A stretch of DNA of 64,000 nucleotides from Lycocorax pyrrhopterus obiensis. Taxonomy: Eukaryota; Chordata; Aves; Passeriformes; Paradisaeidae. The notes under the pieces are model-generated. The model had not been told where the DNA came from. It was given only the letters and a program-made list of their open reading frames with translations, and made no database searches. Position numbers and translations under genes: made by a program. This document shows, one piece after another, positions 44,470-61,333 of the stretch. Each line of letters begins with the position of its first letter. The first letter of the stretch is position 1. Location of the stretch: assembly GCA_014706295.1 (NCBI GenBank), contig JACSVZ010000016.1, positions 2,399,168-2,463,167 on the forward strand, in the 5' to 3' direction.

Positions 44470-46965
44470 CCCCCCGGTCACCTCTAATTCATCACCACAC
44501 AGTGGCTGCAAGTCCCCAGCACTGGTACGAGCCCAGGTGAGCAGGCAGCAGGCAGGTGAAGCAGCAAGACAGAGACAACTCCTGCTGTCTTTGGGATCCT
44601 GGGATGAAGAACACCCCCTGCCCAATGCTGTCCTTCCCCTTTCTTATTTCACCCAGCCCATCCCTGCACTGGGGACAACCTGCCTTTAAAGTGTCATCAC
44701 TGGGCACTGGAGTGAACAGCCTTTTTCTCTCTCCTCAACCTCTCCTGCTCTTCCAGTTCCCTTATTCTGTGTTTGGGAACACGAGGCCGAGCTGATTCTG
44801 CGCTGGCTGCATCCCTGTCAGGTTTTCCTCATGGCCAGGAAGATGTGAAATTCCTTAGGGATCCAGAGGTGTGTGTTTATTTTCATCCCCACAGAGCAAC
44901 GGGGACCGGGGTGTCTGGCGTCTCCCTGCCCCTCTGGGTTCTGCCCCCTCCTTCTGCAAGTCGTGGCTCCAAATTAGGGTGCAGATGCCCCACATGGGCC
45001 TGGGAAGGGGGCACGGACCCATCCACCCACGTGGACATGCTCCAGAGTCAAACGGGCAAATGTGGCCAGCGAGGAGGTGCTGCTGGTGGCCAGCTGTCTG
45101 GGACACTTGTCTGGTGTCTCTGTGTCACCCCACACTCCCATCGAGCTCTGGGGCAGAGGATGGAGCCTCCCCTCTCCCAGAGCCATGGGGGGTTCCCTGC
45201 CAGGTGGGCAGGAAATCACACCCAGCACTTTGAATTTCTCAGGAAAAAGAGAAAATTCCTCAAAGGTGTCAGCACAACAGAGAGGGGCTTTGCTATGGAA
45301 ATGCGGAGCCGTGTCCCCTGGGGCTGCCGGCTCCTGGGATCTCGCTGGGCTCCACCTTTGTCCCTGCTGGCATCTCCTCGGCAGTTCCCGGGACCGGGTC
45401 CCACTGGTGCTGGCAGGTCAGGAACAAGCCCCTTGCAGGAAACAGGGAAATAAAGGAAAGCAGAAAAGAACAATTTAACATCCAGGAATGGAAATGACTC
45501 AGGGGGATTAAAATGCAGGGAAGATGAGAAAGAGGAGGGTCCTGGCCCTGTTTTCAGCCACATTTTTCCACTCCCAAAATTCCTAAGAAAGGGCTTTGTG
45601 AAGGCGCCTATGGCATCACCTCCCTGAGTGTTTGATCGATGAAGAACTGTGGCAGAAGTTCCTGGGAGTGGGGATGTGAGCATCACTGGGAGCATCCCAA
45701 TCCCACTCATGCCCTCCCCAGTCACACTGAGAAGTGTTCCCTGTTGGAATTTCGGGACTGGAATTCACCCTGTTTGCACGGCAGCACCCCAGGCTCTGTG
45801 GGAACACATTCCCAGAGCGGGATCAGACCTGGGACACCCCAAAATGATGCAGATTTCAGAGAGAGGACAGGGAAGACAAGCTGGCCTCAGGCCTGGCAGC
45901 TCATGGGGATGTCTCCAGGAGGATGGGATCCCTCTGGCTGGGATGCTGGGAGCAGGGGAAGGGCTGGGGTGCTGCCTTGGCTCCGTGCCCATGGGCATGC
46001 AATTCCTGGCACTGGGAAACAGCACTTGTGTGATTCCTTGCACCCCAACTCCCCTTCCCACCTGGTTGCACTTTGAATCCAGAGTTTGGGACAGAAGCAG
46101 GTACCTGGAGGGAGCTTTAACAGGAAGATTGCCATGGAGAGGTTTGAGGGGTTCAGCATGGCCACGGGACGCTGTCACTGGGGCTCACTGGCCACGGGGC
46201 ACTGTCACCACTGTCACCATCACCCTGGGAGATGTGCTGAGGCTGCAGACCTCCTCTCCATCCCAGGCACCTTCCTCTGCCCACAATGGCCCAGTTTTCC
46301 AGGCTCAGCACGGCTGAGGGCTGAGGCATTTTGGGAGCCTGAAGACAGCCGAGGTGATCTCATCCCACGAGTATTTTCTTGGCTCACTCTCCTCGCTCCA
46401 ACGCCTCGGCGATAAGGCTGGGCTGAGGTCAGTGGGAGGGTTTGGCATTGCGGAGCCGTGTGTCACCCCCAGGAGCCTGGGACACAGCACCTGCACTTCC
46501 CTGGCTCCAGCCACATCCCCGAGTCCCTGCCCCATCCTCCAGGATGCTCCACCTGGGCAGAGGGTCCGTGCAGGCAGCCAAAGGTGCCCCCACCCCTGCC
46601 CACAGGTCCAGCTGCTATTTCACCTTCTCCTGGGGAAAACGAAAAGGTTGAGGCTTTTCTTACCTCCAGCATTAGAAAGAAGGAGAGGAAACTCTTCAGA
46701 TCACTTTCCAAAGGGGTGTTATCAGCCCAGGAGGGGTTTCCTGCTGCCAGAAATAGAGCGGTGTTAAGATAGGAAGGGAAGCAGGATGACCCAGGCATAG
46801 ATAAGGCCAGGGGGATGAACCAGGAGAGGAACCCTAGCTGCTGGGGGAGCTGGGCTGGCTCCCCTGGAGCTCGGCTGGGAGCCCCATCCACCTGGGAAAG
46901 AGCAGGGCAGAGCCACAGCTGGGTCCTTTCAGAGGTGATGCTGCTGGGCTTGGTATGTTGGAGTG
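44470..46965. other. Gene-free stretch
   Basis: No convincing exon, RNA gene or mobile element was found in this 2.5-kb stretch on either strand. Confidence 0.45.
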
Positions 46966-46971
46966 GTGCGT

Positions 46972-47277
46972 CATCCATCCGTCCGTCCATCCATCCATCC
47001 GTCCATCCATCCATCCATCCGTCCGTCCATCCATCCATTCATCCATCCCTCCATCCATCTACCCCTCCATCCATCCATCCATCCATCCATCCCTCCATCT
47101 GTTTATCCATAGAATCACAAAATCACAGACTGGTTTGGGTTAAAAAGGACCTTAAAGCTCATCTTGTTCCACCCCCTGCCTGGGGCAGGGACATCTTCCA
47201 CTATCCCAGGTTGCTCCAAGCCCCATCCAACCTGTCCATCCATCCATCCATCCATCCATCCATCCATCCATCCATCC
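46972..47277. repeat. (ATCC)n tetranucleotide array, interrupted
   Basis: CATC units with CGTC variants run from 46972 to about 47107 and again from 47233 to 47277. A minus-strand CR1 fragment sits between the two blocks. Confidence 0.95.
47108..47232 (-). mobile_element. CR1 LINE fragment inside the ATCC array
   Basis: The sequence AGAATCACAAAATCACAGAC then TGGTTTGGGTTAAAAAGGACCTTAAAGC, ending in CCAAGCCCCATCCAACCTG, is a reverse-complement CR1. Tetranucleotide repeat lies on both sides. Confidence 0.95.
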
Positions 47278-48194
47278 CCGTGGTGCTGGGCCTGGGCCAG
47301 TGTTTCCAGACTCTGCATGTGCCTGGGGACACAGGGACCAGTGCTGTGCTCTCATCTCCTCCCCACACAAACCTAGACCCTCACTGGCGCTTCAGGACCG
47401 GTGCCAATTCCCACATTTCAACCTCCATCCATGAGGATTTGACTTGTCACTGGGAAAACTGAGCTGGAAAACCTGTTTCTTGAGCTTCCAGGTGCTCCTC
47501 TTCCTCCAAACACTGACTACATCTCTCTGCATTTTCTTTCCATGCTGCCCTGCCCTTGAGTCTGGTACCTGCTACATGTTGGAGATTTCATTTTTTCCCC
47601 ATTTTTTGGGGGATAACCCAGAGGGAGCGAGCTGTGCCTGCAGCCCTGTGCCTGCTACTGCACCCCGGGTGCCCCAGGGGTGACACCAGAGCGTGATGGA
47701 GCAGCAAAACAAGGAGACGAGGCTAGAGACTCCCGTGTCCCCCTCCCCAGATCAGCCTCCCGGCTCTGTGCCAGTCAGAAGATGCCGAGTTCCCTCAAAA
47801 GAATGGGAGCTTAACGTCCCGGAGCTAATAAGCAATTTTCCCCTGCACCTGCCTCTCCCCGCCGCCTCCCCTCGGGCCATCTGCCGTCTCGGGGCCTCTG
47901 GACTCTGCACCGACAGCCTGGGGCGCCCGGGGCCGAGACGGGGCTGGTGTTTCACCGCTTTGGGGCTGGGGGTGCTCAGTGCCACCCCAGAGACGAGCCG
48001 GGGTGCTTTGAGGGGGGAGTTTGGTCCCTGATGGCTTCCTCCATCCCCGTCACCCCCCCGGGGAGGTGGGTGGCAGAGCCCAAAAGGGGAAACTGAGGCT
48101 GGGAGAGCAGCGGGGAACAGCCAAAGGTGCCGAGCCAGACGCGAGCTGGCAGGAATTACTGCATCCACAGGGAGCCGGCATCCCCAGGCTGGGG

Positions 48195-48572
48195 GATGTG
48201 AGGGGGGTGTGAAAGAGGGGATGTGAGGAGGGGGATGTGAGGGTGGAGGACACAAGGAGGTGATGCAAGAGGGAGGAATGCGAGGAGAGGGATGTGAAGA
48301 GGGGATGCGAGGAGGGGGAAGGTGAGGAGGGGGGATGCGAGGAGGGGGATGTGAGGATGGGAAATACGAAGAGGGGGACATAAGGAGGGGGATGTGAGGA
48401 GGGGGATGTGAGGAGGAAGACACGAGGAGGAATGTGAGATGGGGAATGAGAGGATAGGGGTGTGAGGAGGGGGATGTGAAGAGGGGGATGTGAGAAGGAG
48501 GATGTAAGGAGAGGGACACGAGGAAGGGGAATGCGAGGAGGGGGAATGTAAGGAGGGGGATGCGAGAAGGGG
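48195..48572. repeat. Minisatellite upstream of AMOTL2 with GGAATG motifs
   Basis: About twenty-five copies of a 13-16 bp unit, GAGGAGGGGGATGTGA, end at the AMOTL2 CpG island. Five copies have changed GGGATG to GGAATG (48275-48280, 48429-48434, 48443-48448, 48528-48533, 48543-48548). The second is part of AGGAATGT, the exact M-CAT/TEAD consensus. Confidence 0.9.
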
Positions 48573-48859
48573 GGGCCCGCGGGGGCAGAGCAGATGGGGC
48601 CGGCAGGCTCGGGGTTGCCCCGGCCCCGCAGACAAAGGCTGGGGCAGATTTACGGCCCGGGACAGCTGGCGGGCAGAGCCGCCCCCCCGCCCGCAGCTGC
48701 CGCTCCCGCTCCCGGCCGCGCTCCTGCGCCGGCGGCGGCCCCGGGGCGGAGCGGGGCGGGACCGGCCCCACATTCCGGGCATAGCAGCGCCCGGCCCGGC
48801 CCCCGCGGCCCCGGGACGCCCAGAGCCGCCGCAGCACCGCTCCGCTCCGCCATGCCCCG
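48573..48859 (+). promoter_or_regulatory. AMOTL2: AMOTL2 CpG-island promoter and non-coding exon 1
   Basis: GC-rich CpG island with ACATTCC at 48770-48776 (reverse complement of the TEAD core GGAATGT). A strong donor, CCCCG|GTGAGT, starts at 48860 and would splice to the acceptor before 49917. An ATG at 48851 lies nine bases before the donor. After splicing it would give a short upstream ORF of 11 codons that stops in exon 2 before the main start. AMOTL2 is a well-established YAP/TEAD target gene. Confidence 0.6.
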
Positions 48860-48879
48860 GTGAGTTCCGCCGCAGGGAC

Positions 48880-49515
48880 CCCCGACCGGCACCGGGATCG
48901 CCCGGCACCGGGAGTCCCCCGGTACTGGGACCCCCCTGACAGGCACCGGCAGCCCCCCGACCGGCATCGGGACCCCCCGGCACCGGGAATACCCCGGTTC
49001 TGGGACCCCCCCCCCCCGGCACTGGGAACCCTCTGGGACCGGGACCCCCCCCGATCGGGCGACCGGGATCGGGACCCCCGACCGGCACCGAGACTCCCCC
49101 CAGCACGAGGATGCCCCTCGGGGAAAGGACGCTCTCGCGGCACCGGGAACCCCCCAGCAGGGATCGGGACCTCCCTCGGCACCGGGACCCACCGGACCAG
49201 CAACCCCGGGACCGGGACCCCCCCTGGACCGAGATGCTCCCGGTCGGACTGGGACGCCCCCCCCTCCGGGACTGGGACTCTTCGACCGGGATCGAACCCC
49301 CCCGGCCCAGAGAAGCCCCCAACCCGGACTGGGCTCCCTCCACGGGAAAAGGACGCCCTTCGGAACCGGGATCCTTCTCCCTGGGACCGGGACGCGCCCC
49401 CCTCCCCGGCACCTGGACCCTCCCGGGGAAAAGACCCTCTCCCATGCTGGATCCACCCCCAGGGACTGGGAACCCTCCCGGCACCCTCCCAACCGGGACC
49501 GGAACATCCCCACAG
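48880..49515. repeat. Degenerate CCGGGACCCCC-type repeat in AMOTL2 intron 1
   Basis: A loose array of CCGGCACCGGGACCCCCC-like units fills the first 600 bp of intron 1. Several long frames on both strands are open across it for compositional reasons only. Confidence 0.75.
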
Positions 49516-49559
49516 CACCTAGAGCCCCCCCGGGAAAAATCCCAGGACCCTCCTCATGA

Positions 49560-55445
<5,886 letters not shown>

Positions 55446-56545
55446 GGCCACCCAGGGCTGCACGGTGGCCCCTCCACCCTTCCTGCCAGCGTGTTGGGAT
55501 GGAGAAGCCTCTGGGAAGGAGAGACCGAGCCAGGAGCTCAGCAGTGTCCCCTCGGCCGGTCTCGGCAGTGACTCCGGGGTGTGGGAGGGTCACTGTCCCC
55601 CTCGGTGCCCACATGGGTCCCCGGCTGCGCAGGGCGCGCTGGAGCCCAGGGACCCCGCGGTGGCTCCATCCCCATCCTGGCTCCATCCCCATCCCAGCTC
55701 CCACCTCTGGGTCTTGGCCATCTGCACCCACCCAGGTGCTTGGCTTCCGACTGGAAAATCCCTCTCTGATCGCCCGAACTGTACCCACAAGCTGAAGTCT
55801 CCGCACGAGGGCGGAGCCGGGAGGGATCCTCCATGATCCATTGACCACCTGGATCCACGTGGCCAAGCCGAGCACCAAACCTCCATCACCTGCATCCTGC
55901 TCCTGGGTTTTCATCACGGGCGGGCGAGGGCTTCATGATGGGGTGACAGCGAAGCAAAAATGACAATGGAGGGGATGAAAGGTGGAGGAAAAGCAGAGGT
56001 GAAAGGCTCTGAGGATGCCGATGGAGGCAGTGGGATGTGCTGCCCCTCTCCTGGCTGCATCCCCCAGCTACTGGCAGCTGGCTTCTGCCCGTAGCCAGCG
56101 CCGACCTCCCTGGAGCTTCCCATCCTTGCCCTTCATGTAAATATATATATATTTTTCTTTATTTCTTTCCCCTTTCAACGTGTGCATTTGCTGGCCAACT
56201 GCATTTTTTATTTCTCTCTCCCCAGACACGTAAAAAATGCGTTCGGTTCTCGTGCATTGTTTACAAAATGGAAAAGAAACAAAAAATTATGAAAGAGGAA
56301 AAAAACCCCCAAACCCCATGACTTAATATATTTTATATTAATATTGGTATTTCTTTTTAAGTATTTTTTTCGTGCTGTGAACTTTTTTCCTGCCAAAGAC
56401 GACAAGTTCTCGTTTGTGCGTTTTAAGTTATCTTTAAGTATTTAAACATAAACCTGGCTGTTTCGTTACGCCGCCATATACCGAGATTGCTGTAGCATTC
56501 CACTTGGTATAACAATATTTTAATAAAAAAACCCAAATATTGATC
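55446..56545 (+). other. AMOTL2: AMOTL2 3'UTR
   Basis: About 1.1 kb from the TAG at 55443-55445 to an AATAAA at 56522-56527. The last 400 bases are AT-rich, with ATATATATAT and TTTT runs. No second gene is visible inside it. Confidence 0.75.
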
Positions 56546-56811
56546 CATGGATTCTCCTTTTTTTCATGCCATGGGGAGAGATGGAGGTGCTGCCAGGGGA
56601 AGAGGGTCTGGGGGTGCTGACCCCCTGGTTCACATGTCCTTCCCAGCTCCCCAGGGTAGAGATTTGGGGTGCAGCTGCATGGGAGAGGGGAAAAATGCTC
56701 AAGAGCATTTCTGCATTCCCCAAAATCCCATTGGGATCCCATTCCCCCCAGCTTCATGGGGGAAAAGGATGGAGTTGCCTGAAAGTGTCGATGTAGTTTC
56801 CTTCCTGCTCT
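56546..56811. other. Start of the gene-free right flank
   Basis: No gene recognised. From here to the window end (64.0 kb) only minisatellites, one CR1 fragment and unremarkable sequence were seen. Confidence 0.5.
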
Positions 56812-56935
56812 GGCATCCCTGCATTTCTGTGTCCTTGGTTTCTGCATCCTCATGACTCTGCATCCCGGTGTCCTCAATCCCTGCGCCCTGGTGTCCTTGA
56901 TTTCTGCATCCCATAACTGCATCCTGGTGGGATCC
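56812..56935. repeat. Minisatellite, CTGCATCCCTGTGTCC family, array 1
   Basis: Degenerate units of the type TCTGCATCCCGGTGTCCTCA are visible. Related arrays lie at 58.5 kb and 59.82 kb. Confidence 0.7.
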
Positions 56936-57354
56936 TCCTCCTCTTCCTCACAAAACCCCTTCCTGCCCTCCTAAGCCCCTGCCACAGGGACTCCCTGATG
57001 TCTTCCAGCACGGATGGATGTGGTCCCCAAGCTCTCCTTGGCTTTGTCAGCTGTCTCCAAGCCCTTCCCCCTCTGCCTGGCTCCATCTTCCGGAAGACCA
57101 GAAGTTTTCCAGGTGCTGGACTTTTATTTTCTAATACCTGTGGTGGTAATGCTTCCCAGGGAACATCCCTGGGGACTCTGCCCTCTCCAGCCAGGCCGAG
57201 GCTTTTCCTTTGTGCATCCCTTGGTGAACTGGCAGCTCATCTTTGTTATCCCGCTGTCCCTGGGGACCAGGAGCTCTTGTGCTCTGCAGTGGGGTTTAGC
57301 TTGGATTATGCGGAACAGCAGCATCAGAAACCAGTTTTGCTGCCAGCTCCTCCA

Positions 57355-57492
57355 TGGAATCACAGAATCATGGAATCATGGAATCATTTAGGTTGGAAAA
57401 GCACTTTAACATCATCAAGTCTGACTGTTAAGCCAGCTCTGCCAAAGCCACCACTAAACCATGTCCCCAAGTACCACATCTACATGTTTTTC
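57355..57492 (-). mobile_element. CR1 LINE fragment
   Basis: The sequence ATCATTTAGGTTGGAAAAGC then ACTTTAACATCATCAAGTCTGAC, ending in GTCCCCAAGTACCACATCTA, is a reverse-complement CR1 of the same subfamily as the copy at 34.5 kb. Confidence 0.9.
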
Positions 57493-58500
57493 AACACTTC
57501 TGAGGATGGTGATCCATCCCTTCCCTGGGCAGGATGCCTTAGGACTTCATTGAGGATCACTGGTCTCAGTGGGACAGCGATGCTGAATCTCAGCTCAGGC
57601 CCACCCTTCCCACTCAGGAATCTGGAAGGAGTGGGGCTAAAAAATGAAAATTTGGGGCAGGTTAGGGAGACTTGGAGCAATGCAAAGCTCGGAGCTGGGA
57701 TCCTCCTTGCACCCATGGCTTCTCCTGGGTGTTGCAAGCAGGAAAATCAGCTCTGCCCATGCAGAAGGCTGAAGAGGACCCTGAAACGGGGCCAGGGATG
57801 GGAAGAACAGGGTGGGAAGCTCACAGGGAATTGCTGAGGTTGGGAATATGTCTGGGGGATCCTGGCGGCCTCCAGCCAGGGCTGTACCTGCCCTGCCTCC
57901 CCCAGCTCCTGCCGCTCCAGAGCCCGGGAAGGCCGGCAGCATTCCTGGCATTCCGCAGCTCTCACACCCCACGCTTTATTTACCCGAATCCGGATGCAGA
58001 TTGGCCTGGCTGCAGGTCTGGTTGTTTGCAGGGAGCTTTCTGGGACCAGGGATTCAGGAAATGGGCTCCTGTTGAGAGCTTTGCCCATTGATCCTCATCC
58101 CCAGGGCTCTCAGTCTTTGGCAGTCAGAAAAAAGTACAAAGCCCATCTGTGGATTCAGGAACTGGGCTGTAGGGAGAGGATTCCTAAATCCAGCAGGTAG
58201 AGCAGGAGGTCCCAGCTCCTCCTGCCACACTTTCCAAGGAGCCTTGTGCTTTGGTAGGGATGCTGTTCAGCCAGAGCAACACCCCCAAGGAGCTGCACAC
58301 CTTGGCCATGGAAGCTGCTGTGGGGGTGTGTTATCACCTGCTCGTCGCTCTGTCCTCACAGGCATTTCCGTCCGCCCTTCCCACACCGTGTCCCTGGATT
58401 TCACCATCGGCATTGCCTGGACTCACTGTCCTTCATCCCATGTCCTTGTCACCATGGCATGGCTGGAATACCATGTGGGAGCCAAACCTCCTGCTCCCAT
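57493..58500. other. Gene-free stretch
   Basis: No exon, RNA gene or element recognised. Confidence 0.5.
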
Positions 58501-58501
58501 C

Positions 58502-58770
58502 CCGGAGCCTGTGATCTCTGTGTCCTTGATCCTTGCATCCTTGTGTCCCTGCATCCCTGTGTCCTCAACCTCTGCATCCTTGTGTCCCTGCATCCCTGTA
58601 TCCTTCTGTTTCTGTGTCCTTGATCTCTCCATACCTGTATCCCTGCATCCCTGTGTCCTCAGTCTCTGCATCCCTGTTACCCTGTATCCCTGTGTTCTTG
58701 TTCTCAGCATTCCCATGTATCCTGGAGCCCTGCATCCCTGTGCCCTCAATCCTTGCATCCCTGTCTAGGA
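58502..58770. repeat. Minisatellite, CTGCATCCCTGTGTCC family, array 2
   Basis: About fifteen units of 15-24 bp: TTGATCCTTGCATCC, TTGTGTCCCTGCATCCCTGT, GTCCTCAACCTCTGCATCC. This is the largest of three related arrays in the right flank. Confidence 0.9.
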
Positions 58771-59815
58771 GACAGGGCTCCCATGCCCTGGAAGGGGGTG
58801 CTGGAGATGCCTGCAGAGCGGCTGGCTGGGCTGGCACCTGGATGTAACTCCTCCTATGGGCTGCACATCTGCATCCCTGGAGAGATGGGAAGGGGCCAGC
58901 AGGCTCTGCTCCAAGTGCCACCAGTGTCACCATGGTGGCTTTGGGTGGGATGCCCTGTCCTGGGGCAGCAGCTTCTGTGGGTGACAGGGACATGGCACCG
59001 CTGCTCCAGGGCTGTCTGGGGAGTTCTGGTCCCTCTGTGGTCACAGTGGGCTGGGACAAGGCCAAGGATCTCCTTGGGGCTCCCTGGCCATCCACCAAGC
59101 CCCATTCCCAGCCAGGAACACCGCATTCCCTCGGTGCCACACCACAGCAGCCTCTCTGCAGCTTTGGTTCCTGCTTTTCCTCATTTCTCTTTGGAGAACA
59201 TTGGAACTTGGTCCTTGGAGCACCCTGGAATTTTGGCAGGTCCTTTGTGGGCCCTGGTTCCTCCTCACCCTCTCCTCGTGAACCCCCCCACCCCCACCCC
59301 TTTCCACTTGCTGAATGATAGAGCTGAATGGGGAAAGACAAGCTCATCACACCCTCCTTCGTATGGGAAATGGTTTAAAAAACCAAAAAATTTGGGAAAA
59401 AGAGAATTTCACCCCCCTTCCAAATAATCCCGATCCTCATGGGGGAAGCCTGGCAAGGCTGCGGGCCAGCCCTGCAGCCGCTTCCCAGCAAACCAGTCAG
59501 GCAAACTGGGTGCTTTCTCTCGCCTCAAGTCCCGGCTTGCTCGTCGGACCGGCAGGAATGAAGCTCTCCCCGCTGGTCCTGCTGAACCCTTCCCTTCCCC
59601 CTCCCTCTCTCTCTGATCCCACCCTTTTCCCGGAGGTCCCCCAAGCCTCCAGGCTCCTCTCCGTGTCCAGAGCTTGTTGGGGGGTGCCCCCTGGGCTTTC
59701 TTCTGCCAGAGGGTCAATGCTCCCTTCCCGAATTCCTTTCATTGGGCTTCGCATTCCATTGCAGAATGAGCCACCCCAAGGTGTCCCCTCCCTGCAGAAC
59801 ATTGGCATGTCTTGA
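58771..59815. other. Gene-free stretch
   Basis: No exon, RNA gene or element recognised. Confidence 0.5.
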
Positions 59816-59821
59816 TTTTTG

Positions 59822-59912
59822 CATTCCCATGACGTGCACCCCTGTGTCTTTGATCTCTGCATCCCTGTGCCCTCAGTCCTTGCATCCCTGTCCCCCTGGC
59901 TTCCCATGTCCC
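59822..59912. repeat. Minisatellite, CTGCATCCCTGTGTCC family, array 3
   Basis: Four to five units such as CCTGTGTCTTTGATCTCTGC, ATCCCTGTGCCCTCAGTCCT. Confidence 0.75.
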
Positions 59913-60655
59913 TGCGAGGGAGTGGCTGGAGATGCCCGCTGAGCATTGGAGATGCCTCTGTGGCAGGGATGGGATGACTGGATGGCAGTTGTTATTTAGG
60001 GGTTGGCCATGACACCCTCTGGGATGCTCCATCCACTCAGCCTTGGAGCATGCTCCAGCTCGGGAGCTAGTCCCGACCGTCCCCAGCCCCAGGTCCTCCT
60101 GAAACCCTTCCTCCAGGACCCTTGGTGGAGTGGGGACTGCCCAGGTGTAATGGTGGGGCCACCAAGCTCCTGCTCTCACAGCCAGGATCAGCATCAGGGC
60201 TTTGCTGGGCTCAGCAGAAGCGGTCGGACCCGCGGTGCGAGCGCGGCGAATTCCTCATTCCTCTTGCCTGCGCTGTGCTGCCTGCCTGCCATCTTTGCAT
60301 GCAAACAGTAAACAGGCTGTTATTATCCTGGATGCTTTGAATAACTGTGGCTATTTTTTCTCTTCCCAGTATTCTAAAAAGGCAAAAAATTCCCTGCGGT
60401 TTCTGAGTCAACTTTTTTTTCCTCGCTCTCTTTTCTTTCATTCCCACCACCTCTGTGACCTTGAAAAACCAGGCGGATGAGCTCCCTGGCTGTCTCTGCT
60501 CACACCCGCTCCCCGGCCGTGCTCCGGCTGCCACTCCCCCTGCTCCCCGTGGCCGGCGACAAGGGAATTCGGGGCTGAGCCTGCTGATGGAGCAGCACTG
60601 GCATGGCAGTGGTGGGCAGGATCCGGCCTGCTGGGCATCTTGCTCATCTCCTCCC
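59913..60655. other. Gene-free stretch
   Basis: No exon, RNA gene or element recognised. Confidence 0.5.
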
Positions 60656-60659
60656 CTGG

Positions 60660-60935
60660 ATGAGGAGCTAGGGATGCTCAAGGAGGTGTTAGGGTTGCCA
60701 GAGGAGGCTGGGGATGCTTGAGGAGCTGGGGATGCTGGAGGCGCTGGGGATGCTGAAGGCACTGGGAATTCTGGAGGTGCTGAGGATGCTCACCGATGCT
60801 GGGAACGCTGGAGGTGCTGGGGATGCTGGAGGCATCAGGGATGCCCAAGGATGCTGGGGATGCTTGCGGTTCTGGGGATCATTGAGGTGCGGGGGATGCT
60901 GGAGGTGGCCAGGGATGCTGAAGGCACTGGGGGTG
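60660..60935. repeat. 15-bp minisatellite (GGGGATGCTGGAGGC)
   Basis: About fifteen copies of GGGGATGCTGGAGGCGCT-like units with frequent AAGGCACT variants. Confidence 0.85.
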
Positions 60936-61094
60936 CTCCAGTGGGTGCAGCTCACAGACACCTGGGGCAGGGGCATGGGATGCTGCCTGTGCTCCTTGCT
61001 TTGCATCCCCAGGAGCTGGAAGGTGTGTCCAGGAACGATGTGGGCAGCTGGGGGGTGAGAGGGACATGGGAACAGCCTCAGCATCCAGCCCTTC

Positions 61095-61333
61095 CAAGGA
61101 GGAGAGGAGAGGTTCGGTTTGGAGAGGAGAGGTTCGGTTTGGAGAGGAGAGGTTCGGAGAGGAGAGGTTCGGAGAGGTTCGGAGAGGTTCGGAGAGGAGA
61201 GGTTCGGAGAGGAGAGGTTCGGAGAGGTTCGGAGAGGTTCGGAGAGGAGAGGTTCGGAGAGGTTCGGAGAGGTTCGGAGAGGTTCGGAGAGGTTCGGAGA
61301 GGAGAGGAGAGGAGAGGAGAGGAGAGGAGAGAG
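61095..61333. repeat. GGAGAGGTTC / GGAGA array with higher-order pattern
   Basis: Two kinds of unit, GGAGAGGTTC (10 bp) and GGAGA (5 bp), alternate over 240 bp. The array opens with two longer GGTTCGGTTT forms and ends in a run of pure GGAGA. Confidence 0.9.
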
